Positions 1 to 8,619 of a stretch of 64,000 nucleotides of DNA are shown piece by piece (position 1 is the first letter of the stretch; every line of letters starts with the position of its first letter). Source of the DNA: Comamonas testosteroni. Lineage in GTDB: Bacteria; Pseudomonadota; Gammaproteobacteria; Burkholderiales; Burkholderiaceae_C. The notes under the pieces are model-generated. The model ran no database searches. It was given only the letters and a program-made list of their open reading frames with translations, and was not told where the DNA came from. A program made the translations under genes and the position numbers. The stretch covers positions 4,374,501 to 4,438,500 of the forward strand of contig NZ_CP129672.1 of assembly GCF_030505195.1 (NCBI RefSeq), read 5' to 3'.

Positions 1-579
1 GCCGTGAACCCCAGCGGGGCCAAGCTGGTGACATCGGCCATGCTCAAGAGCCGAGGCGGAACGGACAAGGCTGTGCAGGAGCTGCAGGCCGCGAAGACTT
101 CGCCTCAGGCCATTCTGTTGGTGGCTTCCAGTCCTGCCACGGCGGCATTTGTCGAGGCATATCGCATGGAGGGCGGTACCGCTCAGGTCTATGCCACGGC
201 CGAGGCCGATATCGAGCAGTTGGCTAAGCGTCTTCCTGTGGAGTACATGAGCGGTCTGTCGATTGCCCAGGTGGTGCCCAGTCCCTACAAGGTATCGGGC
301 AAGCTCAACAAGGAGTTTCGCGACGCGACGATTGCTGCAGGCAAGTCCCTGGACGTTCCGGTGAGTTTCGCCATGATGGAAGGCTATGTGAATGCCAAGG
401 TCATCGTGGAGGCCATGCGTCGCAGCCAGCCGGTGACGCCGGAAAAAATGAGTGCTGCCTTGCGCGGACTGGAGTCTTATGACCTGGGCGGCTACTGGGT
501 GAACTTCAAGCCCGGGCAAGTGGGCTCCAAATATGTGGACCTGTCCATCGTCAATGCCGCCGGGCGTGTGACGCAGTAA
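1..579 (+). CDS. ABC transporter substrate-binding protein, Leu/Ile/Val type (5' partial)
   Basis: This is the C-terminal 192 codons of a periplasmic receptor; the frame is open from base 1, so the start lies outside the window. The visible part looks like the second lobe of a branched-chain amino-acid-type binding protein (Peripla_BP_6). It has alternating strands and helices, a segment ending in VSFAMMEGYVNAKV and the late AALRGLESYDLGGYWVNF stretch common in this family. Such receptors deliver ligands to Liv-type ABC permeases, but in this group of bacteria many are orphans whose ligand (amino acid, urea, aromatic acid) cannot be read from sequence. A strong terminator follows directly. 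Family call is solid, ligand unknown. Confidence 0.8.
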   Translation, partial: AVNPSGAKLVTSAMLKSRGGTDKAVQELQAAKTSPQAILLVASSPATAAFVEAYRMEGGTAQVYATAEADIEQLAKRLPVEYMSGLSIAQVVPSPYKVSGKLNKEFRDATIAAGKSLDVPVSFAMMEGYVNAKVIVEAMRRSQPVTPEKMSAALRGLESYDLGGYWVNFKPGQVGSKYVDLSIVNAAGRVTQ

Positions 580-585
580 GAAACC

Positions 586-620
586 AAGGCCTGACGCCGC
601 ACCGCGTTCAGGCCTTTTTT
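586..620 (+). terminator. Rho-independent terminator after the binding-protein gene
   Basis: An AAGGCCTGA arm pairs with TTCAGGCCTT across a GC-rich loop and is followed by a run of T. It begins about 7 bases after the stop codon. Confidence 0.85.
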
Positions 621-861
621 GCGGCCGCTCCCATCACGATGCTCCTGCGTGCACAGAGAAGGCAAAAACTGTTGCCCTGGGGACAGGGAGTGGAGCCATG
701 GCAGGCGAAACTGGCCAAGGCCAGTCGGACGGCTTCACCGTCGGCACAGGGGTGCAAACAGTGAGCCGCCCTTCGAACTGCTTCTGAAATAAGAGCTGCC
801 TGCGTATTTGGAACAAACGCTACAGCCCTTTTTATTGATAAAACGAAGAAGGAGACAACAC

Positions 862-1818
862 ATGTCCAAGCTGCCACCCGCCCTCAAAAAGCTGGCTTTG
901 CCTGTCATCGGCTCGCCGCTTTTCATCATCAGCAATCCCAAGCTTGTCATCGAGCAGTGCAAGGCCGGTATCGTCGGCTCCATGCCTTCTCTCAATGCCC
1001 GTCCGGCCGAGCAGCTGGAGGACTGGCTGGCAGAGATCACCGAGACTCTGGCGGCCTGGGACAAAGCCCATCCCGATCGTCCTTCGGCACCATTCGCCAT
1101 CAATCAGATCGTGCACAAGAGCAATGACCGTCTTGAGCACGACATGCAGGTCTGCGCCAAGTACAAGGTGCCCATCATCATCACCAGCCTGGGCGCGCGT
1201 GAAGATGTGAATCAGGCCGTGCATAGCTGGGGCGGTGTGGTGCTGCACGACATCATCAACAACAAGTTTGCGCGCAAGGCCATTGAGAAAGGTGCCGATG
1301 GCCTGATCGCCGTGGCAGCCGGTGCTGGCGGCCATGCGGGTGTGAAGAGTCCATTTGCCCTGGTGCAGGAAATTCGCCAATGGTTTGACGGCCCTCTGGC
1401 GCTGTCCGGCTCGATTGCCACGGGTGGCTCGATTCTGGCGGCCCAGGCTATGGGTGCGGACTTTGCCTATATCGGATCGGCCTTCATTGCCACGGACGAG
1501 GCGCGCGCCGTCGAAGCCTACAAGCAGGCGATCGTCGAGGGCAACTCCGACGACGTGGTCTACAGCAATCTGTTCACAGGCGTGCATGGCAACTATCTGG
1601 CGCCTTCGATTCGTGCGGCCGGTCTGGATCCGGAAAACCTGCCTGAATCCGACCCCAGCAAGATGAACTTTGGCGGCGGTGCGCAAAAGGCCTGGAAGGA
1701 TATCTGGGGCTGCGGCCAGGGTATCGGTGTCATTGACAAGGTGCAGTCCACGGCGGAGCTGGTGGCTCGCCTCAAGCGTGAGTACGCCGACGCCAAGGCA
1801 AGCCTGCTGGTTGCCTGA
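862..1818 (+). CDS. Nitronate monooxygenase (2-nitropropane dioxygenase family)
   Basis: A 318-residue FMN-dependent TIM-barrel enzyme that oxidises alkyl nitronates, a detoxification reaction in the cytoplasm. Visible family motifs are GAGGHAG (residues 154-160, containing the catalytic-region histidine), SGSIATGG (182-189) and GADFAYIGSAF (198-208), the last two forming the FMN phosphate-binding loops. The ATG at 862 was chosen because AAGGAGA lies 6-10 bases upstream; an in-frame ATG at 808 would add 18 unconserved residues and lacks a comparable site. It stands alone between two terminators. Related proteins in the family include enoyl-ACP reductases (FabK-like), so the substrate is inferred. 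Confidence 0.85.
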   Translation: MSKLPPALKKLALPVIGSPLFIISNPKLVIEQCKAGIVGSMPSLNARPAEQLEDWLAEITETLAAWDKAHPDRPSAPFAINQIVHKSNDRLEHDMQVCAKYKVPIIITSLGAREDVNQAVHSWGGVVLHDIINNKFARKAIEKGADGLIAVAAGAGGHAGVKSPFALVQEIRQWFDGPLALSGSIATGGSILAAQAMGADFAYIGSAFIATDEARAVEAYKQAIVEGNSDDVVYSNLFTGVHGNYLAPSIRAAGLDPENLPESDPSKMNFGGGAQKAWKDIWGCGQGIGVIDKVQSTAELVARLKREYADAKASLLVA

Positions 1819-1841
1819 GGCAGTTCACTATCTTTTGTGCC

Positions 1842-1868
1842 AACGGCGTCTTCGGACGCCGTTTTTTA
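1842..1868 (+). terminator. Rho-independent terminator
   Basis: The stem AACGGCGTC / GACGCCGTT has a TTCG tetraloop and is followed by T6. It lies 24 bases after the nitronate monooxygenase stop. Confidence 0.92.
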
Positions 1869-1910
1869 TGGGCGGCTTGCTCGCTTGATGTTGCTCAAGA
1901 ACGACTTTAT

Positions 1911-1926
1911 CAAGGGTTAACCCTTG
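1911..1926. promoter_or_regulatory. Perfect 16-bp palindrome upstream of cydD
   Basis: CAAGGGTTAACCCTTG is a perfect inverted repeat 16 bases upstream of the FNR-type box. It has no T run and is too short and loopless to be a terminator, so an operator is more likely. The binding protein is unknown. Confidence 0.5.
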
Positions 1927-1942
1927 TTAAATCACATCGGAG

Positions 1943-1956
1943 TTGATGCGCATCAA
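1943..1956. promoter_or_regulatory. FNR/ANR-type box upstream of cydDCABX
   Basis: TTGAT-GCGC-ATCAA matches the FNR/ANR/CRP-family consensus TTGATN4ATCAA at every fixed position. It is centred about 110 bases before the cydD start. A hexamer GCATAT at 1985-1990 could be the -10 of a promoter activated from a site near -41. Control of bd oxidase by FNR/ANR under low oxygen is established in other proteobacteria; here it is inferred from the site. Confidence 0.8.
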
Positions 1957-2032
1957 TGTAGGCATGGTCCTGCAATTGGCTTTTGCATATCAAGTCATGA
2001 TGATTGTCAAAAGAAGAGTAGTATTCCGTTAA

Positions 2033-2050
2033 TTTCAGTAAATACTGAAA
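2033..2050. promoter_or_regulatory. Inverted repeat just before the cydD start
   Basis: TTTCAGTA and TACTGAAA form perfect 8-bp arms around AA, ending 8 bases before the cydD ATG. It could be a repressor operator or an mRNA hairpin that covers the ribosome-binding region. Confidence 0.5.
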
Positions 2051-2058
2051 ATTGAGAA

Positions 2059-3792
2059 ATGCAGCACACCCCTTCTTCCTCCTCCGACAATCGGACCGAT
2101 ACAGCACATGCCCAGTTGGCGAGCGTCATCCGTCGCCCCAGCGCGGGTGCTGTGTGGCAGGTGTTCGCCGGGCTGATATGGCTGCCGCAGGCAGCCTTGC
2201 TGGCCTGGGCTGTGCAACTCATGGCCAATGGTCAGGGCATGGCGGCCGTCTGGCCCATGGCGGCGGGCGTGTTGTTGCTGGGCTTGCTGCGAGCTTGGGC
2301 AGAAGGTCATGGCGGCATGCTGGCCAACCGTGCAGCGCGCGCTCAGCTCAGCAGCTTGCGCGCTCGGGTGGCGCAGTCGCTGGCTCAGACATCGCCGCTG
2401 GACAAAAGCCGACCCGCCTCGGGCCAGGCCGCCAGCGCCATGGCAGAGCAGGCCGAGGCCATTGTTCCGTGGCTGGCGCGTTACCAGAGCGCGATGTGGC
2501 GTGTGCGTCTGCTGCCATTGGTGATTCTGGCTGCCGTGGCCTTGCAGTCATGGGTAGCGGCTCTGATTCTGATGGTGGCCGCGCCGCTGATTCCGCTCTT
2601 CATGGCGATCGTGGGCTGGCGTGCCAAGGCGGCCAGCGAAGAGCAGATGCTGCAACTGGGCCATATGAATGCTTTCTTGCTGGATCGCCTGCGCGGCCTG
2701 AGCACGCTGCGTGCTCTGCATGCCGTGGAGCTGACGGGCCAGCGGCTGCGTGACCATGCCGAAGACCTGCGCACCCGCACCATGCGCGTGCTGCGCATTG
2801 CCTTTCTGTCTTCTGCGGTGCTGGAGCTTTTCTCGGCGCTGGGCGTGGCCATGGTGGCCGTCTACATAGGCTTTCACCTGCTGGGCACGCTGAATTTCGG
2901 CGCCTGGGGCGGCAAGCTCGGTCTGGGTCAGGCCATGTTCGTGTTGCTGCTGGCACCGGCATTCTTCGAGCCGCTGCGCGATCTCTCGGCCGTCTGGCAT
3001 GACAGGGCCGCCGGCGAGGCAGCACTGCAGACCTTGCAGAGCATGCAGACTCAGTCCGTGCAGATTGTCGGTGCACAGCATCTCGTCGATCCGGTGCTTC
3101 CGGTAAAGGCAGCCTTATCGCCCGTCCGGCCGGTGTCCGTCTGCATTACCGATCTTGAGGTTCAGGCGCCGGGCAGCGACTCCCGGCTCGCCCCCCTGTC
3201 TTTGCAGATAGAGGCTGGAGAGCATGTGGCGCTGTGGAGTCCCAGCGGCAGCGGCAAGTCCGTGTTGCTGGCGCAGATTGCCGGCCTTTTGCCGGTGCAG
3301 CAAGGCCGTATCGAGGTCGATCGGCGAGTGCTCGATGCCCACAGTGCAACGCAGCTGCGCCAGCGCATGGCCTGGCTGGGTCAGCTGCCCCATGTCTTTG
3401 CTGGCTCGGCCGCGCGCAATATCGCGCTGGGGCGCAGCTCTGTAGGACCCGAGCAGGTTGCCCAAGCCACGCAGCAGGCGGCACTCGATGAGACCCTGGC
3501 GCATCGCCCAGGCGCAAGCCTGGGTGAGGGCGGTGCAGGTCTTTCCGGTGGCGAGGTGGTGAGGCTGGCTCTGGCGCGCATGGCCGCGCAGACGCAGGCC
3601 GGACTGCTGCTGGTCGATGAACCTACTGCTCATCTCGATCCCGAGACAGCCGCCCAGATCACGCAGTCTCTGCGCCATCTGGCCAGGGGGCGCACCATGT
3701 TGGTCGCCACCCACGATGCGCAGCTAGCCGCGGCCATGGATCGCGTGATCGAGCTGCCGCTGCTGCGACGAGTGCAGGAGCAGAGCGCATGA
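2059..3792 (+). CDS. cydD: Glutathione/cysteine ABC exporter, CydD subunit
   Basis: A 577-residue fused permease-ATPase. With CydC it exports reductant (glutathione/cysteine) to the periplasm and is needed to assemble cytochrome bd. The N-terminal 310 residues hold the six-helix transmembrane domain; the C-terminal domain has a Walker A loop SPSGSGKS (394-401), the signature LSGGE (495-499) and a LLVDEPTAHLD Walker B. The first Walker A position is Ser rather than the usual Gly or Ala, which is slightly off consensus. The stop overlaps the cydC start by ATGA, so translation is probably coupled. It is the first gene of cydDCAB-cydX. Confidence 0.93.
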   Translation: MQHTPSSSSDNRTDTAHAQLASVIRRPSAGAVWQVFAGLIWLPQAALLAWAVQLMANGQGMAAVWPMAAGVLLLGLLRAWAEGHGGMLANRAARAQLSSLRARVAQSLAQTSPLDKSRPASGQAASAMAEQAEAIVPWLARYQSAMWRVRLLPLVILAAVALQSWVAALILMVAAPLIPLFMAIVGWRAKAASEEQMLQLGHMNAFLLDRLRGLSTLRALHAVELTGQRLRDHAEDLRTRTMRVLRIAFLSSAVLELFSALGVAMVAVYIGFHLLGTLNFGAWGGKLGLGQAMFVLLLAPAFFEPLRDLSAVWHDRAAGEAALQTLQSMQTQSVQIVGAQHLVDPVLPVKAALSPVRPVSVCITDLEVQAPGSDSRLAPLSLQIEAGEHVALWSPSGSGKSVLLAQIAGLLPVQQGRIEVDRRVLDAHSATQLRQRMAWLGQLPHVFAGSAARNIALGRSSVGPEQVAQATQQAALDETLAHRPGASLGEGGAGLSGGEVVRLALARMAAQTQAGLLLVDEPTAHLDPETAAQITQSLRHLARGRTMLVATHDAQLAAAMDRVIELPLLRRVQEQSA

Positions 3793-5513
3793 AGCAGCAA
3801 GCCATTTCAATGCGCGAGATGCTGGCCACGCTGGGCCAGATGGCGCAGCGCAAGCTCTGGCTGGGTGGAGCCGCCCTGGCAGCGCTCACTGTGCTGATGG
3901 GCATGGCTTTGCTAGGCTTGTCGGGCTGGTTCATCACGGCCACGGCCCTGGCCGGGCTGGTGCCAGCCACAGCCCTGGTGTTCGATGTGTTCATGCCGTC
4001 GGCCGGCATTCGCCTGCTCGCCGTGGGCCGCACCGGTGCCCGCTATGCCGAGCGCCTGGTAACCCACGATGCCACGCTGGCCGTGCTGGCCTCTTTGCGC
4101 CAGAGACTGTTTCTGAGCTGGGCTCGCCCGCAGGGCGCCCGCCTGCTGCTGCAGCGCCCGGCAAGGCTGTTGCAGCGTCTGACCGCCGATGTAGATGCCT
4201 TGGACAATCTTTATCTGCGCCTGCTGGTGCCTGCCGTAGCGGCGCTGGGCGCGGCCTTGCTGGCGGCTCTGGCCTACGGATTCATGCGCTGGTGGCTGGG
4301 TCTGTTGACCCTGGCGTGGCTGCTGCTGACTGGCTGGGGCATTGCCCTGTGGCATGGTTTGCGCAGCCGCAAAGCCGCCGTACGCCGTGCCATGGCGCTG
4401 GAAGCCATGCGCGCCCAGACCGTGGATCTGGTTGCCGGTCAGACCGAGCTGCTGATGGCAGGCCAGTTGCCTGCCCAGGTGCAGCAAGTGCTGCACAGCG
4501 ATGCGCGCTGCGCCCAGGCCGATGAGCGGCTTTATCAATCCGAAGCTGCTGCCGCCCAGGCTTATGGTGCGGTGTCTGCGATTACCTTGAGCGCATCCGT
4601 GCTGCTGATGGCCTGGTTGATGGAGCAGGGGCGCATCAACGCGCCGGTTGCTGCGCTGGGTATTTTGCTGGCACTGTCGGCAATGGAGCCGTTTGCAGCT
4701 CTGCGCAGAGGGGCAGAGCAGGCCGGGCGTACCTGGCTGGCGCTGCGCAGGCTGGCTCCGCCGCTGGCGGCCAAGGTCGAAGCGGCAGAGAACCCGCAGC
4801 AGCCCATGCAGAAGCTGGCCGTCAGCCTGCAGGCTGTCCGGCTTCGTCAATTGGGGCCGATAGACCTGAATGTGCGCCAGGGCGAGCGCGTGGCGCTGAT
4901 CGGCAGCAGCGGTGCAGGCAAGACCAGCTTGCTGCATTTGATGGCGGGTGAGCTGCAGCCGGACGAAGGCGTGGTTCAGGCCTGCAGCTGCAGCTGGATG
5001 ACACAGCGAACCGAGCTTTTTCAGGACAGCCTGCGCAACAACCTGAGGCTTGCAGATGCCGATGCCGACGACGAGCAACTGTGGGGTGTCCTGCAGGCTG
5101 CTGGTCTTAGAAGCGACGTCATGGCCCTGCCACAGGGGCTGGACACCATGCTGGGTGAAGGTGGCATGGGTCTGTCCGGAGGCCAGTCGCGCCGGCTGGC
5201 ACTGGCCAGACTGCTGCTGAGCCCAGACCGCTGTTGGCTGCTCGATGAGGTGACCGAAGGACTGGATGCCGTCACTGCTGCCGATGTGCTGAAGCGGTTG
5301 TTGCAGGCGGCTGAGTGTGGCGCGCGAACGCTTATTTTTGCCACGCATTGGCAGCGTGAGGCGAGCCTCGCCGACCGCATTGTGTATCTGCAGGCAGGAC
5401 GGGTGAGGGTGCAAGCCCTGCGTGGCACCCCAGAGTTTGAGCAGCTGATGGCAAGGCTGCGACCCGATGCGCTGGGTGCTGTTGCACCGCAGTACATATG
5501 TTATTCCGATTGA
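3789..5513 (+). CDS. cydC: Glutathione/cysteine ABC exporter, CydC subunit
   Basis: A 574-residue partner of CydD. It carries an N-terminal membrane domain (TM helices from about residue 20 to 300), then a Walker A GSSGAGKT near 372-379, signature LSGGQ at about 462-466 and Walker B ending in LLDEVTEGLDA. The heterodimer acts in the inner membrane to supply periplasmic thiols needed for haem insertion into bd oxidase. Its start lies inside the cydD stop. The next gene, cydA, begins 31 bases after it, consistent with one transcript. Confidence 0.93.
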   Translation: MKQQAISMREMLATLGQMAQRKLWLGGAALAALTVLMGMALLGLSGWFITATALAGLVPATALVFDVFMPSAGIRLLAVGRTGARYAERLVTHDATLAVLASLRQRLFLSWARPQGARLLLQRPARLLQRLTADVDALDNLYLRLLVPAVAALGAALLAALAYGFMRWWLGLLTLAWLLLTGWGIALWHGLRSRKAAVRRAMALEAMRAQTVDLVAGQTELLMAGQLPAQVQQVLHSDARCAQADERLYQSEAAAAQAYGAVSAITLSASVLLMAWLMEQGRINAPVAALGILLALSAMEPFAALRRGAEQAGRTWLALRRLAPPLAAKVEAAENPQQPMQKLAVSLQAVRLRQLGPIDLNVRQGERVALIGSSGAGKTSLLHLMAGELQPDEGVVQACSCSWMTQRTELFQDSLRNNLRLADADADDEQLWGVLQAAGLRSDVMALPQGLDTMLGEGGMGLSGGQSRRLALARLLLSPDRCWLLDEVTEGLDAVTAADVLKRLLQAAECGARTLIFATHWQREASLADRIVYLQAGRVRVQALRGTPEFEQLMARLRPDALGAVAPQYICYSD

Positions 5514-5544
5514 TTTTTGAAGTACCGAGAGAAAGGACCTGACC

Positions 5545-7134
5545 ATGGACCTCGATATCGTCGATTTATCGCGACTGCAGTTTGCGATAACGGCGCTCTA
5601 CCACTTTCTGTTTGTGCCGCTGACACTGGGGCTGTCCATACTCGTCGCCATCATGGAGACGGTGTATGTGATGACCGGACGTGCCATCTGGCGCGACATG
5701 ACCAAGTTCTGGGGCGTGCTGTTCGGCATCAACTTCGCCATGGGTGTGGCAACCGGCGTGGTGATGGAGTTCCAGTTCGGCATGAACTGGAGCTACTACA
5801 GCCACTATGTGGGCGACATCTTTGGTGCGCCGCTGGCGATCGAGGGTTTGATGGCCTTCTTCATGGAGGCGACCTTTGTCGGCCTGTTCTTCTTTGGCTG
5901 GGATCGCCTCTCCAAGGTCAAGCACCTGATCGTCACCTGCCTGATGGCCGTAGGCACCAACTTCTCGGCGCTGTGGATTCTGGTCGCCAACGGCTGGATG
6001 CAGAACCCTGTGGGGGCGACTTTCAACCCCCAGACCATGCGCATGGAAGTGAATGACTTCTTTGCCGTGCTCACCAATCCCGTGGCGCAGGCCAAGTTCG
6101 TGCACACGGTGTCGGCGGGCTACGTCATGGCCTCGCTGTTCGTGCTGGGCATTTCGGCCTGGTATCTGCTCAAGGGGCGTCACATCCATCTGGCCAAGCG
6201 CTCGATGACGGTGGCCGCATCCTTTGGTCTGGCTGCTTCGCTGTCGGTGGTGGTGCTGGGTGACGAATCCGGCTATCTGTCATCCGAACACCAGAAGATG
6301 AAGCTGGCGTCGATCGAAGCCATGTGGGAGACCGAGCCCGCACCTGCCTCTTTCACGGCCTTTGGCTTCCCCGACCGCGAGGCTCGCGAGACCCACTTTG
6401 CCGTCCACATCCCGTGGGTCATGGGCCTGATCGGTACGCGTTCGCTGGACACCCAAATTCCCGGCATCAACGAATTGGTCAAGAGCGCCGAAGGCAATAT
6501 CCGCAACGGTATCGACGCCTACGACGCGTTGCAGACCATTCGCAAGGCCAGGACCGATGCCGAGATTCCCGCCGAGGCACGCCTGCGGTTTGAGAACAAT
6601 GGTGCCAATCTGGGCTACGCCCTGCTGCTGATGCGCTATGTGGATGATCCCCGCACGGCGACCGAAGCGCAGATCCACCAGGCGGCAATGGATACCGTGC
6701 CACCGGTGGGGCCGCTGTTCTGGACATTCCGCATCATGGTGGCCCTGGGCATGTTCTTCATCGTGCTGACCGGCACCTTCTTCTGGCTGGCTGCCCGCCA
6801 CAGGCTTGATGCCTACCCCTGGCTGCTCAAGGTTGCCGTGTTCTCGATTCCGCTGCCCTGGATTGCCGCCGAATGCGGCTGGGTGGTGGCCGAGCTGGGT
6901 CGCCAGCCCTGGATCATCGAAGGCGTGCTGCCCACGGCCATGGCGGTTTCCAATCTGGGTGCGAAGACGCTGTTGCTGACCATTGCCGGTTTCGTGCTGA
7001 TCTACACCGTGCTGCTGGTTATCGAGCTCAAGCTGATGGTCAAGGCCATCAAGAAGGGCCCCGAGCATGAGAGCGAACCCCACCTCAGCCTCTACGAACC
7101 CATGATCAAGAAGCTGGCACGCGGCCAAAGCTGA
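5545..7134 (+). CDS. cydA: Cytochrome bd ubiquinol oxidase subunit I
   Basis: A 529-residue multi-helix membrane protein that binds haems b558, b595 and d and oxidises quinol, reducing oxygen to water at high affinity. The N-terminal LSRLQFAITALYHFLF holds the early conserved His (residue 20), and GRQPW late in the protein is a bd-family hallmark. The length matches the E. coli-type long Q-loop form rather than the shorter cyanide-insensitive CioA, and the presence of cydX agrees. GAAAGGA precedes the ATG. It is followed 13 bases later by cydB. Confidence 0.95.
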   Translation: MDLDIVDLSRLQFAITALYHFLFVPLTLGLSILVAIMETVYVMTGRAIWRDMTKFWGVLFGINFAMGVATGVVMEFQFGMNWSYYSHYVGDIFGAPLAIEGLMAFFMEATFVGLFFFGWDRLSKVKHLIVTCLMAVGTNFSALWILVANGWMQNPVGATFNPQTMRMEVNDFFAVLTNPVAQAKFVHTVSAGYVMASLFVLGISAWYLLKGRHIHLAKRSMTVAASFGLAASLSVVVLGDESGYLSSEHQKMKLASIEAMWETEPAPASFTAFGFPDREARETHFAVHIPWVMGLIGTRSLDTQIPGINELVKSAEGNIRNGIDAYDALQTIRKARTDAEIPAEARLRFENNGANLGYALLLMRYVDDPRTATEAQIHQAAMDTVPPVGPLFWTFRIMVALGMFFIVLTGTFFWLAARHRLDAYPWLLKVAVFSIPLPWIAAECGWVVAELGRQPWIIEGVLPTAMAVSNLGAKTLLLTIAGFVLIYTVLLVIELKLMVKAIKKGPEHESEPHLSLYEPMIKKLARGQS

Positions 7135-7147
7135 GAGGAGCAATCAA

Positions 7148-8302
7148 ATGATCTTGCATGAACTGATTTCATATGACGTGCTGCGCCTCATCTGGTGGCT
7201 GCTGCTCGGCGTGCTGCTGGTGGGCTTTGCCGTCACCGACGGCTTCGATCTTGGCGCCATGGGCCTGCTGCGGGCCACGGCCAAGACCGATGTCGAGCGC
7301 CGCACGGCCATCAACTCCGTCGGCCCCGTGTGGGAAGGCAATCAGGTGTGGCTGATTCTGGGTGGCGGTGCCATCTTTGCAGCCTGGCCTCAGCTTTACG
7401 CCGTGTCCTTTTCGGGCTTTTACCTGGCCATGTTTGCTGTGCTGGTGCCGCTGATCCTGCGTCCCGTGGCGTTCAAGTTCCGCAGCAAACATGAAGATGC
7501 GGCCTGGCGCAACCGCTGGGACTGGGTGCTGTGCATCACGGGCCTGGTGCCTGCACTGCTGTTCGGCGTGGCCGTGGGCAACGTGATTCTCGGCGTGCCA
7601 TTTCGTCTGGGTGACGATATGCGCATTTACTACGATGGCAGCTTCTTTGGTCTGCTCACGCCTTTCGCACTGCTGTGCGGTCTGGTCTCGCTGTCCATGC
7701 TGCTCATGCATGGTGCGGCCTGGCTGATGTTCAAGACCGAAGGTGAAGTCGCCAGCCGCGCTGCCAGGTACGGCACATGGTTTGCCGTGTTGACCACCGT
7801 GTTGTTTGCGGCTGCCGGCCTGTGGCTGGCTACGGGCATCAACGGCTATGTGATTACCAGCGAGATCAACCCCGTCGGTCCCTCCAACCCCTTGAACAAG
7901 ACCGCAGCCGTGGCGGCCGGTGCATGGATGGCCAACTTCAAGTCCTATCCCTTGCTCTGGCTGGTGCCCGGTATCGGTCTGCTCATGCCGCTGATCGTGG
8001 CCATCGGCTTGCGCAGCCGTCGCGAGTGGCTGGCGCTGATGGCAAGCGGCCTGGCGATTGCCGCAATCATCCTGACTGTGGGCGCAGCCATGTTCCCCAT
8101 GATCCTGCCCTCCAGCATTGATCCGCGCTTCAGTCTGACGGTCTGGGACTCGTCCTCCAGCCATGTCGTGCTGTTCATCATGCTGGTTTGCGTGCTGATC
8201 TTCCTGCCGTTGATCCTGGCCTATACCAGCTGGGTGTACTCGGTGCTGCGAGGCAAGGTGGACGTGAAAGCCATCGTGACCGGCCAGGGTCACTCGTATT
8301 GA
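7148..8302 (+). CDS. cydB: Cytochrome bd ubiquinol oxidase subunit II
   Basis: A 384-residue hydrophobic protein that pairs with CydA. The N-terminal segment around GFAVTDGFDLGAMGLL and the next WEGNQVWLILGGGAIFAAWP are strongly conserved in CydB. About eight membrane helices are visible. AGAGGAG precedes the ATG. A hairpin lies between its stop and the small gene cydX. Confidence 0.95.
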   Translation: MILHELISYDVLRLIWWLLLGVLLVGFAVTDGFDLGAMGLLRATAKTDVERRTAINSVGPVWEGNQVWLILGGGAIFAAWPQLYAVSFSGFYLAMFAVLVPLILRPVAFKFRSKHEDAAWRNRWDWVLCITGLVPALLFGVAVGNVILGVPFRLGDDMRIYYDGSFFGLLTPFALLCGLVSLSMLLMHGAAWLMFKTEGEVASRAARYGTWFAVLTTVLFAAAGLWLATGINGYVITSEINPVGPSNPLNKTAAVAAGAWMANFKSYPLLWLVPGIGLLMPLIVAIGLRSRREWLALMASGLAIAAIILTVGAAMFPMILPSSIDPRFSLTVWDSSSSHVVLFIMLVCVLIFLPLILAYTSWVYSVLRGKVDVKAIVTGQGHSY

Positions 8303-8312
8303 GATGGGATGC

Positions 8313-8356
8313 CCCTCAGACGCTCTGCTGCGTTCTTCAGTCTGTGTGAGGGGCGG
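8313..8356 (+). promoter_or_regulatory. Intercistronic hairpin between cydB and cydX
   Basis: GCCCCTCA (8313-8320) pairs with TGAGGGGC (8349-8356) and there is no following T run. It could slow 3' decay of the cydDCAB message or partly separate cydX expression from cydB. Confidence 0.55.
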
Positions 8357-8406
8357 TTCGAATATTGTTGGCCCATGCATTGGATGGGCCGAATGAAAGG
8401 AAACTT

Positions 8407-8547
8407 ATGTGGTATTTCGCCTGGTTGCTGGGTCTGCCGCTGGCAGCAGCCTTTGCTGTGCTCAATGCGATCTGGTTCGAGCTGATGGATGACGAGGCAA
8501 CGCGTCGCAAGCTTCTGGAGCGAACCAAGTCGCTGCCGGACGCCTGA
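8407..8547 (+). CDS. cydX: Cytochrome bd small subunit CydX
   Basis: A 46-residue single-helix protein starting MWYFAWLLGLPLAAAF, the characteristic CydX/YbgT opening, followed by a charged C-terminal tail rich in Arg, Lys, Asp and Glu. CydX binds the CydA side of the oxidase and is needed for stability and activity of the long-Q-loop enzyme. The ATG at 8407 was chosen by family conservation and by GAAAGGAAA upstream; an in-frame upstream ATG at 8365 would add 14 residues not found in the family. It closes the operon before a strong terminator. Confidence 0.93.
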   Translation: MWYFAWLLGLPLAAAFAVLNAIWFELMDDEATRRKLLERTKSLPDA

Positions 8548-8562
8548 GTCGCCAAGACGAGG

Positions 8563-8598
8563 AAAAGCCCGGTCGGCTTGCGCTGACCGGGCTTTTTT
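8563..8598. terminator. Bidirectional terminator between cydX and eda
   Basis: AAAAGCCCGGTC pairs with GACCGGGCTTTTTT. The A and T runs on either side suit both the plus-strand cyd operon and the minus-strand gluconate operon that ends at eda. Confidence 0.9.
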
Positions 8599-8619
8599 AT
8601 GGACCAGGCCTTGTCCTGC

